Assembly (NCBI GenBank): GCA_903926855.1 | Contig: CAIYKV010000108.1 | Coordinates: 1 to 41,963, forward strand | Length of the DNA: 41,963 nt | Direction: 5' to 3' | DNA from: an uncultured Bacteroidota bacterium | Lineage (GTDB): Bacteria > Bacteroidota > Bacteroidia > Chitinophagales > Chitinophagaceae | Part shown: positions 1 to 8,358 of the stretch, in pieces | Layout: each line of letters opens with the position of its first letter | How positions within the stretch are numbered: position 1 is the first letter of the stretch | Notes under the pieces: model-generated | The model's database searches: none | Told to the model about the DNA's origin: nothing | Seen by the model: the letters and a program-made list of their open reading frames with translations, nothing else | Program-made: the position numbers and the translations under genes

Positions 1-585
1 ATACATGGCAATAGCAGATACATCTCCACCGGGATGCACGATAAAATCATATTTTAATACTCCGTTAGAGGTATAATATCGTACGTCGATATTCGGGTAT
101 ACATCTTTGTAGGTAATTGCCTGGTAGGTCTTACAATTCGTGGCCCATTTAGTAGAGTCATTCCCAATAAAATAATTGGTATAGGTAGCCAATGGTTTCT
201 CTGGAATAATTACCGGGTTTTCATTGGCATTCAGAAAACGAACACCATATATATGAGAACGTAAACTTGCCAATGTTGAGCCCGCCGTATTTAATAAAGC
301 AGATTTAGCCTGTGTTTTTGGATTTTTTCCGGCACCTGCTGAGGCAACAGTATGATGGCCATGAAAAGCCACCGCCAGCCGGTTCAGATCATCGGCATTA
401 TGCATCAGAACCCTGTACCCATTATTCTGTAACAGGAAGGCCCCATTAGACATATCTCCTTTAAACCGCACGCTGGCATCCCATTGCCCTTTATTCTCTA
501 TAAACTGAAGATAGTCTTGCCCAACCACATCCCTACAGAAAAGAAAACAGGCGATCAGAAACGCTATCTGTTTATAAACTCTCAA
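1..585 (-). CDS. DUF7948-type secreted surface protein, N-terminal part (runs off left edge)
   Basis: The minus strand is open from a TTG at 585 to the window edge, 195 codons. Residues 1-23 form a signal peptide (basic start, hydrophobic LIACFLF, likely cut after DVVG). The mature start, YLQFIENKGQWDASVRFKG, and the later NYFIGNDSTKW and YPNIDVRYYTSNG segments resemble the N-terminal domain (DUF7948) of very large Bacteroidota proteins that often carry SBBP or PKD repeats and a gliding-motility/type IX C-terminal domain. An in-frame TAA lies four codons before the TTG, and the first in-frame ATG is inside the domain, so TTG is the best start. Only the N-terminus is visible, so repeats and sorting signal are unknown. 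Substrate and role are not known. The family assignment is from memory of conserved words and is moderately sure. Confidence 0.68.
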   Translation of the reverse strand, partial: MRVYKQIAFLIACFLFCRDVVGQDYLQFIENKGQWDASVRFKGDMSNGAFLLQNNGYRVLMHNADDLNRLAVAFHGHHTVASAGAGKNPKTQAKSALLNTAGSTLASLRSHIYGVRFLNANENPVIIPEKPLATYTNYFIGNDSTKWATNCKTYQAITYKDVYPNIDVRYYTSNGVLKYDFIVHPGGDVSAIAMY

Positions 586-640
586 ACTATTTTTTTATAA
601 GTTACGAATTATATACGTTTCCCCCTATCATAAAGTTCAG

Positions 641-2752
641 TTAAGATATTTTACTCCACCCATTTTTACCCTTTTGCATCCTTAAAAACTGATTAAGCTG
701 CAAATTCTTTGCCAGATCCAGATTTATATCTTCCGTAACCGTTTTTTCTGCTTCTTCTCTTGCCATTTCCAGTAATCCCCTGTCGTTTACAATATTGGCG
801 ATCTTGAAATTCAATGCCCCGCTTTGCCGGGTTCCTTCAATATCCCCGGGTCCGCGCAATTCCAGGTCCTTTTCCGCAATTTTGAACCCGTCATTGGTAG
901 CACTCATAATACTGATACGTTCTCTCGCCTCTTTGCTTGCTTTGACCCCCGTTAATAAAATGCAAAAACTTTGCTCGCTACCCCTTCCTACCCTTCCCCG
1001 AAGCTGGTGAAGCTGTGATAACCCGAATTTTTCAGCACTTTCTATCACCATTACCGAGGCATTGGGCACATCAACTCCAACTTCAATTACCGTGGTACTC
1101 ACCATGATCTGGGTATCTCCTGAAACAAATCTTTGCATATTGGTATCCTTTTGCTCGGAAGGCTGTCTTCCATGAACCATACTGATCCTGAATTTCGGCT
1201 CCGGAAAAAAACTTTTTACCTGCTCATACCCCTGCATCAGATCCTCATAACTCATTTTCTCGCTCTCCTCTATCAATGGATAAATAAAATAAGCCTGTCT
1301 TCCTTTATCAATTTCCGTTCTTACAAAATCCATCACTTTTGCCCTGGCAGTTTCATACCGATGAACCGTTGTGATCGGCTTTCTGCCGGGTGGTAGTTCA
1401 TCCATAATACTATAATCCAGGTCGCCATACGCAGTCATGGCAAGGGTTCGTGGAATAGGGGTAGCCGTCATCACCAATACATGTGGGGGAATAGCTGCTT
1501 TTTCCCATAGCTTGGCCCTCTGTGCCACACCAAACCGGTGTTGCTCATCTACAATTACCAATCCCAGGTTTTTAAATTGCACTACTTCCTCTATTACCGC
1601 ATGGGTGCCTACTACAAAATGTATGGTATCATCCAAAAGTCCCTGCAATATTCTTTTCCGTTCCTTTGTTTTGGTACTGCCCGTAAGTAATGCCAGTTCA
1701 ATCGGCATTTCTTTTACCAGCTTCCCGAGACTTTGGTAATGTTGCTGGGCCAAAATTTCTGTGGGGGCCATAAAACAACTCTGGTAGCCATTATCAGCCG
1801 CAAGCAACATACTCAACAAGGCTACAATGGTTTTTCCGCTACCCACATCACCCTGTAATAATCGGTTCATCTGATGACCACGGGCCGTATCTGTTCTGAT
1901 CTCTTTCAACACCCTTTTCTGGGCACCTGTTAATGTAAAAGGAAGATACTTCGCATAGAGAGTATTAAAATAATCGCCCACTTTTTCAAACACCACTCCT
2001 TTGCTTACTGCATGTCGCTGCAATTTTACCAGGTTCAGGCGTATCTGCGCTATATATAATTCTTCGAATTTAAGACGCTCCATAGCTTTTTCATACAATG
2101 CCTGTGAAGCAGGAAAATGTATATTTCGGTAAGCCTGGTAACGGTTCATTAATTGCAATCTCACCACAATCTCTTCCGGAATATTCTCAGGAATATCTGT
2201 TGGCTGAAGTTGCGAAAACAAAGTATAGGTAAGCTTACCAATCTGTCGACCGTTAAACCCACGGACTTTCAATTTTTCTGTACTGGGATACACCGGCTCC
2301 AGAAAATTTTTACCATCTGCTTTTGCCGGAACAAATGGTTCTATTTCGGGATGTACAATTTGTGGTTTGCCATTAAAAAATCCTGTTTTTCCAAACACCA
2401 GGTAATCCGAACCAATCTGCAGGTTTTTCACCACCCAATTAATTCCCTGAAACCAGGCAAGCTCAATCATGCCCGAGCTATCTTTTAATTGTGCCACCAA
2501 CCGTTTCGCTCTGCCCGCTCCAACCAATTCATAATGAAGCAAAGTACCCGCAATCTGAATATATTCGGTATTCGGACTGATCTCCCGTATCTTACTCAGC
2601 TTAGTTTTATCAATATGCCGGTTAGGATAATGCTCCAACAAGTCCAAGAACGTATAAATCCCCAACTCCTTTTTCAACATATCCGCACGCAAAGGCCCTA
2701 CCCCTTTGAGGTATTCGATTGGGGAAGATAGTATGGTGTTTAGTGGGGGCAT
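641..2752 (-). CDS. recG: ATP-dependent DNA helicase RecG
   Basis: Branch-migrating helicase that remodels stalled replication forks and Holliday junctions in the cytoplasm. The 703-residue length is normal for RecG. An N-terminal wedge/OB region (about 10-200, with YLKGVGPLRADML near the start) precedes a superfamily 2 motor. Walker A is GDVGSGKT at 301-308, the DEQH box at 402-405, TATPIPRTL at 429-437, and the RGRVGRG motif VI lies near 590. The C-terminus has the ELRGPGDIEGTRQSG segment typical of RecG. ATG at 2752 starts directly at the conserved N-terminus. The gene lies 55 bp upstream of the DUF7948 gene on the same strand; no functional link is apparent. Upstream is a repeat-filled gap shared with divergent trpS. 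Confidence 0.97.
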   Translation of the reverse strand: MPPLNTILSSPIEYLKGVGPLRADMLKKELGIYTFLDLLEHYPNRHIDKTKLSKIREISPNTEYIQIAGTLLHYELVGAGRAKRLVAQLKDSSGMIELAWFQGINWVVKNLQIGSDYLVFGKTGFFNGKPQIVHPEIEPFVPAKADGKNFLEPVYPSTEKLKVRGFNGRQIGKLTYTLFSQLQPTDIPENIPEEIVVRLQLMNRYQAYRNIHFPASQALYEKAMERLKFEELYIAQIRLNLVKLQRHAVSKGVVFEKVGDYFNTLYAKYLPFTLTGAQKRVLKEIRTDTARGHQMNRLLQGDVGSGKTIVALLSMLLAADNGYQSCFMAPTEILAQQHYQSLGKLVKEMPIELALLTGSTKTKERKRILQGLLDDTIHFVVGTHAVIEEVVQFKNLGLVIVDEQHRFGVAQRAKLWEKAAIPPHVLVMTATPIPRTLAMTAYGDLDYSIMDELPPGRKPITTVHRYETARAKVMDFVRTEIDKGRQAYFIYPLIEESEKMSYEDLMQGYEQVKSFFPEPKFRISMVHGRQPSEQKDTNMQRFVSGDTQIMVSTTVIEVGVDVPNASVMVIESAEKFGLSQLHQLRGRVGRGSEQSFCILLTGVKASKEARERISIMSATNDGFKIAEKDLELRGPGDIEGTRQSGALNFKIANIVNDRGLLEMAREEAEKTVTEDINLDLAKNLQLNQFLRMQKGKNGWSKIS

Positions 2753-3105
2753 TTTTTTTGCTATTGGCTTTTAGCAGCTGGCTATTGGCCATTGGCGTTT
2801 GGCTATTGGCATTTGGCTATTGGCGTTTGGCGTTTGGCTATTGCATTTTGTAAAAAAACCTATGGATACTGCAATATTAGTTACAATATCTTCAAACCAA
2901 ATTTCCTCTTGCTTCAATACCCAAAATTATTCTTTTCAGTTACCCAAATGCCAATAGCCAATAGCCAACTGCTAATAATTATGTTATCAATTCCAAAAGT
3001 CAATAGCCAACAGCCAACTGCTAAAAGCCAAAACCAAGAGATACTATCAAAAAAAACCTACCATCCCCACCCCCAAACCACCTACTAACATTATCTTCGC
3101 CACTT
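2753..3105. repeat. Intergenic block of GGCTATTGGC-type word repeats in inverted arrangement
   Basis: This 353-bp gap between divergent recG and trpS has no credible gene. About 2759-2845 is built from variants of GGCTATTGGC and GGCGTTTGGC. About 2948-3035 carries the complementary words GCCAATAGCC and CAACTGCTAAAAGCC, so the two halves form imperfect inverted arms: the left AGCAGCTGGCTATTGG is the complement of CCAATAGCCAACTGCT on the right. The middle (about 2846-2945) is AT-rich and unstructured. Related words recur at 28207-28385. The promoters of recG and trpS must lie here, but I see no clear TAnnTTTG box; TATCTTCG just before trpS is a near match. Confidence 0.8.
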
Positions 3106-4119
3106 ATGGAAAAAGAGGTGGTGCTTAGCGGGATTCGGCCAACCGGGTTTCTGCATTTGGGAAATTATTTTGGTGCCATGCGCAATTATGTGCGTATGCA
3201 GGATGCTTATAACTGTTATTTTTTTGTGGCTAACTGGCATAGTCTGACCACACACCCCGATACCAAAGAATTACAGAATAGTGTACACCGCGTAATTGCT
3301 GAAAATATTGCCTGCGGACTAGACCCGGATAAAGTGGCTTTATATATTCAAAGTGATGTTCCGGAAATAGCGGAACTGTATTTGTATCTGAATATGCTGG
3401 CTTATAAAGGGGAACTGGAGAAAACGGTTACTTTCAAAGAAAAAGTGAGGTTACAACCCGATAATGTGAACGCCGGTTTATTAACCTATCCGGTTTTGCA
3501 GGCAGCCGATATATTGATACATCGTGCGGTAAAAGTACCGGTGGGAAAAGACCAGGAACAACATTTGGAAATGGCCAGGAATTTTGCAGAAAGATTTAAT
3601 TATCGGTATGGTGAAGTATTACCGCTGCCTTATGCATTCAATTATGGAGGGGAGCTGGTTCGGATCATGAGCCTGGATGGAACCGGAAAAATGAGTAAAA
3701 GCGAAAACCAGATGGCTACTTTATATCTGGCAGATGAGGATGAAACCATCCGTAAAAAAATCATGAAAGCCAAAACAGACCAGGGCCCTTTAGAACCGAA
3801 TGCAAAAAAACCGGATTACATCGAAAACCTGTTTACCCTGATGGGACTGGTAAGTACCCCAGATACGGTAAAGAAATTTGAGGACGATTTTAATGCCAGC
3901 AGTTCCGGCAACTGTATTATACGCTATGGCGATATGAAAAAACAATTGGCCGAAGATATGGCCCTGTTTATCAAGCCCATCCGAGAAAAAGCCGCTGATA
4001 TTCAAAACAATAAGCCATTATTACAAAAAATTATCCGCCAGGGAGCCGATAAAGCAAGAACCAGCGCCGATCAAACCCTGCAACTGGTCAGATCTGCCAT
4101 CGGCATGAACTATGGCTAG
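3106..4119 (+). CDS. trpS: Tryptophanyl-tRNA synthetase
   Basis: Class I aminoacyl-tRNA synthetase that charges tRNA-Trp. The 337-residue length fits the bacterial TrpS size. The HIGH-type motif is PTGFLHLGNYFGAM (12-25), and the second ATP-binding motif is GKMSKS (194-199). LLTYPVLQAADIL and VPVGKDQEQHLEMARN are the conserved tryptophan/adenylate-site segments of bacterial TrpS. ATG at 3106 begins directly with the usual short N-terminus EVVLSGIRPTG. It stands alone: recG is divergent across a 353-bp repeat region, and the kinase gene starts 110 bp downstream. Nothing unusual is seen in the protein. Confidence 0.98.
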   Translation: MEKEVVLSGIRPTGFLHLGNYFGAMRNYVRMQDAYNCYFFVANWHSLTTHPDTKELQNSVHRVIAENIACGLDPDKVALYIQSDVPEIAELYLYLNMLAYKGELEKTVTFKEKVRLQPDNVNAGLLTYPVLQAADILIHRAVKVPVGKDQEQHLEMARNFAERFNYRYGEVLPLPYAFNYGGELVRIMSLDGTGKMSKSENQMATLYLADEDETIRKKIMKAKTDQGPLEPNAKKPDYIENLFTLMGLVSTPDTVKKFEDDFNASSSGNCIIRYGDMKKQLAEDMALFIKPIREKAADIQNNKPLLQKIIRQGADKARTSADQTLQLVRSAIGMNYG

Positions 4120-4229
4120 TTAAGATTACACCGCAAAGGAATTATAGTTTTAACCCCAAACACCAAATCCCCTACAACTATAAACCCTGTACCATAAACT
4201 ATAAACTAAAATTCCGTACTTTCATTTTT

Positions 4230-4865
4230 ATGGCAAAAGCAAAGAAACCAAAACATGTAGCGGTGGCCGGGAATATCGGCGCAGGTAAGACCACTTTAAC
4301 CGAGATGTTGAGTAAGCATTATCGCTGGATACCCCAGTTTGAAGATGTGGATCATAATCCTTACCTGATGGATTTTTATGAGGATATGCCTCGCTGGAGT
4401 TTTAACCTGCAGATATTTTTTCTGAACAGTCGTTTGAATCAATTATTAGATATTCATCATGGTACTGAAACGGTAATACAGGACAGGACTATCTATGAAG
4501 ATGCCAATATTTTTGCACCCAATCTGCATGAAATGGGTTTGATGAGCAAACGTGATTTTGATAACTACTACCATTTTTTTCAAACCCTGAAAACCATGGT
4601 ACAGCCTCCGGATTTATTAATCTATCTGAAAGCATCCGTTCCCACACTGGTTGCCCAAATCCAGAAAAGAGGGCGAGAATATGAAGAAAATATTCGTCTC
4701 GATTACCTGAAACGCCTAAATGAATATTACAATAAATGGATCGACAGCTACAAAGAAGGTCCTCTCCTGATCATCGATTGCGATAAAAATAAATTCGCTG
4801 AAAACGAAGAAAACTTCGGAGATATTATCAGTAAAGTAGATAGTACCTTGTTTGGACTGTTTTGA
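4230..4865 (+). CDS. Deoxynucleoside kinase (dNK/dCK/dGK family)
   Basis: Phosphorylates deoxynucleosides to 5'-monophosphates in the salvage pathway; which deoxynucleoside cannot be told from the sequence. The 211 residues show the P-loop GNIGAGKTT (14-22), the DR motif in VIQDRTIYEDANIF (DR at 85-86) and an arginine-rich lid, QKRGREYEENIRLDYL, near 150, the layout of the dNK family. Bacteroidota commonly carry one or two such short kinases. ATG at 4230 is the only reasonable start. The 110 bp upstream is low-complexity sequence with the words CTATAAACC and CATAAAC. The gene converges on pckA, and a transposon-like repeat sits between their 3' ends, 24 bp beyond this stop codon. Confidence 0.92.
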   Translation: MAKAKKPKHVAVAGNIGAGKTTLTEMLSKHYRWIPQFEDVDHNPYLMDFYEDMPRWSFNLQIFFLNSRLNQLLDIHHGTETVIQDRTIYEDANIFAPNLHEMGLMSKRDFDNYYHFFQTLKTMVQPPDLLIYLKASVPTLVAQIQKRGREYEENIRLDYLKRLNEYYNKWIDSYKEGPLLIIDCDKNKFAENEENFGDIISKVDSTLFGLF

Positions 4866-4888
4866 GGAAATTAACAATGAATAATTGT

Positions 4889-5143
4889 TAACGTGTTGTG
4901 CCATTAGATTAGATAGTATCTGGTATTTTTTACAAATAAAAATTATAAGTATAGGGCCCAATAGATAATTTCATTCTACTCTGCGTTCACTGCGGTTCTT
5001 TGCGTTCACTGCGGTGCTGCTTTTAAAGGTTCCAAATAGAAGCTGTAACGCAATGAACCGCAATGCCCGTCAATAACTTATAAACATACCCCTATTCAAC
5101 TTATATTTTTATCTAAACTATTTTTTAATAACACAACACGTTA
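4889..5143. mobile_element. MITE-like repeat, copy 1
   Basis: A 255-bp non-coding element. The ends are TAACGTGTTGTG (4889-4900) and its exact complement CACAACACGTTA (5132-5143). Both sides are flanked by ATTGT (4884-4888 and 5144-5148), which fits a 5-bp target duplication. The core (about 4980-5072) has GCGTTCACTGCGGT twice, then GCTTTTAAAGGTTCC, TAGAAGCTGTAACGC and GCAATGAACCGCAATG. The same words, in reverse orientation, make up the copy at 40797-41019. No transposase is encoded. It sits between the convergent ends of the deoxynucleoside kinase gene and pckA. Removing one ATTGT plus the element rebuilds a site in which pckA keeps its stop codon. Calling it a MITE is inference; the repeats are seen directly. 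Confidence 0.72.
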
Positions 5144-5147
5144 ATTG

Positions 5148-6752
5148 TTAATTAAGGCAAGGTCCAGAATTACGTATTTCCTCTGTTACTCCCATTGCAT
5201 ATTTTTCAAAATTCTCTACGAATTGTTTAGCCAGCTCCTTTGCTTTTATGTCGTAAGCATTTTGATTGGGCCAGGTGTTGCGGGGGTTTAATATATCAAC
5301 GGGTACATCCGGACAATACTCAGGCATTTCTACACCAAAAACCGGATGGGGTTTGTAGTCAACATGATCCAGTTTACCTTGCAATGCAGCCGAGATCATG
5401 GCCCTTGTATAATCTAATTTGATGCGTTTTCCGATACCATAGGCACCGCCACTCCAGCCGGTATTAATCATCCATACCTTAACATTATGTTCTTTCATTT
5501 TCTTACCCAGCATTTCAGCATATTTCCCCGGATGAAGAAGCATAAAAGGAGCACCAAAGCAGGCACTAAATGTGGCTTTGGGTTCGGTGACTCCGGCTTC
5601 GGTACCAGCCACTTTAGCAGTATATCCGCTGATAAACTGGTACATAGCCTGGCCAGGATTTAATTTACTGATAGGTGGTAAAACGCCATAGGCATCGCAG
5701 GTGAGAAAGAAAATATTTTTGGGTAATCCGCCGATAGAAGGCTCCAATGCATTACTGATAAAATTGAGCGGATAACTAACCCTTGTATTTTCGGTGATCG
5801 ATTTATTACTAAAATCAATTACCCGGGTACCCGGATAAAAAACAATATTTTCTACCAATGAGCCTGAACGGATGGCATGAAATATTTCCGGTTCTTTTTC
5901 CTCTTTCAGGTCAATGGTTTTGGCATAGCAACCTCCTTCAAAATTAAAGATGGATTTGTCCGTCCAGCCATGCTCATCATCACCAATCAATTCTCTTTCC
6001 GGATCAGCACTTAAGGTGGTCTTACCGGTACCACTTAATCCAAAAAATATCGCCACATCTTTTTCAATTCCCATATTGGCACTGCAATGCATACTCAGCA
6101 CATTCCTGTCGTTGGGAAGCAGGTAATTCAATACACTAAATACACCTTTTTTCATTTCACCAGTATACCCGGAACCTCCAATTAAAATCGTTTTCTCGGT
6201 AAATGAGATAATCGAAAAATTTTGTTGCCTTGTTCCATCAACAACTGGATCTGCCAGGAACCCAGGTGCCTGAATAATATGCCATGCCGGTTCAAAATGA
6301 TCCAATTCTTTTTCATCAGGACGCAGAAACATATTATAGGCAAATAAATTGCTCCATGGGTTTTCATTGATCACACGAATATTCAATCTGAATTCCGGGT
6401 CAGCGCATGCATAAGCATCCCTTACCCATACTTCCTCTTTGGTACCCAGGTAATCCAGGATTTTCTTTTTCAGTTGCTGAAAATATTTGGTATCAATCGG
6501 AATATTAAAACCACCCCAATCAATGGTATTTTCAGTGATCGCATCTTTTACAATGAATTTGTCCTTTGGACTCCGTCCGGTAAATTTTCCAGTTGATATA
6601 CAAAGTGCACCTGTATCGTTTAACACTCCCTGCCCTCTGATAATGGTTTGTTCAACAAGTTCAGCAGCACTTAACTGGTAATAAATCGGCCCTTTATTAG
6701 TAAGTCCGGGTATTAATAACTTTTTTTGTGTAGGCATGGTAGACGTTATCAT
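5148..6752 (-). CDS. pckA: Phosphoenolpyruvate carboxykinase (ATP)
   Basis: Converts oxaloacetate plus ATP to phosphoenolpyruvate, CO2 and ADP, the entry step of gluconeogenesis. The frame has GRSPKDKF at the oxaloacetate-binding region, GGSGYTGEMKKGVFSVLNY, the kinase P-loop GLSGTGKTTLSADP, the metal-site GDDEHGW segment, and NTRVSYPL, all hallmarks of the ATP-dependent enzyme. The frame extends to a TTG at 6761, but the first ATG is at 6752 (534 residues), which agrees with a TAnnTTTG box just upstream. Another ATG lies at 6737. The stop codon (5148-5150) overlaps the outer edge of the repeat element's flank by one base. It is monocistronic as far as can be seen. Confidence 0.97.
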   Translation of the reverse strand: MITSTMPTQKKLLIPGLTNKGPIYYQLSAAELVEQTIIRGQGVLNDTGALCISTGKFTGRSPKDKFIVKDAITENTIDWGGFNIPIDTKYFQQLKKKILDYLGTKEEVWVRDAYACADPEFRLNIRVINENPWSNLFAYNMFLRPDEKELDHFEPAWHIIQAPGFLADPVVDGTRQQNFSIISFTEKTILIGGSGYTGEMKKGVFSVLNYLLPNDRNVLSMHCSANMGIEKDVAIFFGLSGTGKTTLSADPERELIGDDEHGWTDKSIFNFEGGCYAKTIDLKEEKEPEIFHAIRSGSLVENIVFYPGTRVIDFSNKSITENTRVSYPLNFISNALEPSIGGLPKNIFFLTCDAYGVLPPISKLNPGQAMYQFISGYTAKVAGTEAGVTEPKATFSACFGAPFMLLHPGKYAEMLGKKMKEHNVKVWMINTGWSGGAYGIGKRIKLDYTRAMISAALQGKLDHVDYKPHPVFGVEMPEYCPDVPVDILNPRNTWPNQNAYDIKAKELAKQFVENFEKYAMGVTEEIRNSGPCLN

Positions 6753-6780
6753 AATATGCAAACAATCGTTAGTTAGTTTG

Positions 6781-6788
6781 CAAACTTA
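6781..6788 (-). promoter_or_regulatory. Putative Bacteroidota -7 box for pckA
   Basis: Reads TAAGTTTG on the minus strand, an exact match to the Bacteroidota primary-sigma consensus TAnnTTTG. A TTTTTG lies upstream at a spacing somewhat shorter than the usual one for the -33 TTTG. The predicted transcript start, around 6775, gives a leader of about 23 nt to ATG 6752. Confidence 0.5.
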
Positions 6789-7103
6789 GTCAATCTCCCC
6801 ATACCAAAAATTTTACGTGTGTATCCTACACTTTACAAATTTTCTCCTGTTTTTTCCAAAATATTATAGAATTTCAAACAAAAAATAATAATTTCATACA
6901 AGATTCGATGTTAAGCTGATAATATTGAATGATTTGTAAATACTGTATCCCCCCCGTTTACCAATCAAAGGCAAAATTCATTTTTGAGAACTGAATTGTC
7001 TATTTGACTCAATTCGCTGGTATAACAGTCATTTTTCGGCGCAGCTTACCAGATAGTAACATTATTTTATATATCCAGAATAGACAACATCTATTATAAT
7101 AAC

Positions 7104-7111
7104 TAGGTTTG
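7104..7111 (+). promoter_or_regulatory. Putative -7 box for the outer-membrane protein gene
   Basis: TAGGTTTG matches TAnnTTTG exactly and lies 22 bp before ATG 7134. No clear TTG is visible at the -33 position. Confidence 0.45.
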
Positions 7112-7133
7112 TACCCATAACTACTGATACCAA

Positions 7134-7751
7134 ATGACTCCTATGCGGAACCGGAATTTATTTATATGTATAGCGCTATTAACAATAACGGTTCATGCTT
7201 TTTCCCAGCAGAATGAGTATGATAGTCAATCTGGTAAGTTTAAAAAAGAAAACATCTTTATAGGATCTGGATTAAATCTTGCCCTGGGTACCGGCACTTT
7301 TAATATTGGTCTTAACCCTGAAATAGGTTATAGCATTACTCATTGGCTGGATGCAGGTCTGGCTTTTAATTTGAACTATTATTCTCAAAATGCCTCTGAT
7401 CTGACCAGTAACACCAGTTTTCGAAATTTTAACTATGGAGGAGGGCCATTTATGCGTGTGTGGCCAATGAATTTTCTGTTTATCCAGGCACAACCGGAAT
7501 ATAACTGGACAACCTCTAACCAAAAATATCTAACCACCGGACAGACTTATACTTTTTACAGTAATGTGAGCAGCTTTCTTTTAGGGGTAGGTTATGGCAC
7601 AAAGATATTTGGCAGCCATTATTCTTATATCAGTCTGATGATTGATGTATTGCAAAATCGCAATTCACCATATCGTGATCTGTATACAGGTGATCCACTG
7701 CCGGTTTTCAGAGCGGGATTTGGTTTTTACCTGAAACCAAGGCGTCAATAG
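7134..7751 (+). CDS. Outer-membrane beta-barrel protein, small porin-like family
   Basis: A 205-residue protein with a signal peptide (residues 1-24, hydrophobic FICIALLTITVHAFS, likely cut before QQNEY). The rest has alternating polar/aromatic strands and glycine turns: FIGSGLNLALGTGTFNIGLNPEIGYSITHWL, NYGGGPFMRVWPMNFLFIQAQPEYNW, and a terminal strand RAGFGFYLKPRRQ. This pattern is that of an 8- to 10-strand outer-membrane barrel, common in Bacteroidota, with no specific function assignable. ATG 7134 or ATG 7143 (MRNRNLF) could be the start. The 3' end runs 44 bp into the convergent LOG-family gene, and both reading frames look real. Confidence 0.82.
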   Translation: MTPMRNRNLFICIALLTITVHAFSQQNEYDSQSGKFKKENIFIGSGLNLALGTGTFNIGLNPEIGYSITHWLDAGLAFNLNYYSQNASDLTSNTSFRNFNYGGGPFMRVWPMNFLFIQAQPEYNWTTSNQKYLTTGQTYTFYSNVSSFLLGVGYGTKIFGSHYSYISLMIDVLQNRNSPYRDLYTGDPLPVFRAGFGFYLKPRRQ

Positions 7752-8271
7752 CTTCCTGCGGGGTATTGCAGACCAACAATCTTTCCTGCCAGTTGCCATA
7801 TAGAAATCCCTGTTCGGCCATTTTCTCTATATGCAATATAAGATGCGTATAAAATCCATCAGAATTAAGCAGCACAATTTTTACATCGTGAATCGCGAGT
7901 GTATTCCAGGTAAGCATTTCGAATAACTCATCCAGGGTACCATTACCACCGGGTAATACAATGGCGGCATCCGATAATTCATACATCATTTTCTTTCGAA
8001 CATGCATATCTGTTACCACACGTAAATCGGTTATTCCTTCATGCTGGTGTTCCCAATCAATTAATAATTCAGGTATCACGCCAATTACTTCACCCCCATT
8101 TGCCATTACAGCATCGGCCACCGTTCCCATCAATCCTTTACGACCGCCACCATAGATAAGGGTAATCTTCTTTTTGGCCAGTAACACTCCCAATGTATGC
8201 GCATGCGCTGAATACAGTGGATTATCACCGGTTTTTGATCCGCAAAAAACAGCAATCCGGGTACACTTCAT
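7708..8271 (-). CDS. LOG-family (TIGR00730) nucleotide 5'-monophosphate nucleosidase
   Basis: A 187-residue Rossmann-fold protein of the LYSINE DECARBOXYLASE-like/LOG family, which hydrolyses nucleoside or cytokinin 5'-monophosphates to free base and ribose 5-phosphate; the real substrate in bacteria is often unknown. The signature GGGRKGLMG (near 42-50) and PGGNGTLDELFEM (near 102-114) are both intact, as is the N-terminal FCGSKTG. ATG 8271 begins just before the conserved MKCTRIAVFCGS. It is divergent from the downstream symporter gene (87-bp gap) and convergent with the outer-membrane barrel gene, with a 44-bp coding overlap at the 3' ends. Confidence 0.92.
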   Translation of the reverse strand: MKCTRIAVFCGSKTGDNPLYSAHAHTLGVLLAKKKITLIYGGGRKGLMGTVADAVMANGGEVIGVIPELLIDWEHQHEGITDLRVVTDMHVRKKMMYELSDAAIVLPGGNGTLDELFEMLTWNTLAIHDVKIVLLNSDGFYTHLILHIEKMAEQGFLYGNWQERLLVCNTPQEAIDALVSGKNQIPL

Positions 8272-8358
8272 AAATCAGTTTTACAGAAGGCAAAATAGGT
8301 GAAATATTTTTACTACTTTTCAAAATAGTTTTCTGATCTCTTAAAAAAATACCCCCGT

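Larger units (their letters stand above)
6762..7133. other. 372-bp divergent intergenic region, pckA / outer-membrane protein
   Basis: No gene is seen. The region is AT-rich and contains the putative promoter boxes of both flanking genes, a C-run near 6950, and a short inverted repeat GAATTG-N11-CAATTC (6993-6998 and 7010-7015) that could be a regulator site. Its length allows more regulation than the short gaps elsewhere, which would fit control of pckA by carbon source (inference). Confidence 0.5.

Noticed and set aside
4980..5072. Possible CRISPR-like short repeats GCGTTCACTGCGG
   Set aside because: Only two adjacent words, no regular spacers, no cas genes; explained better by the repeat element.
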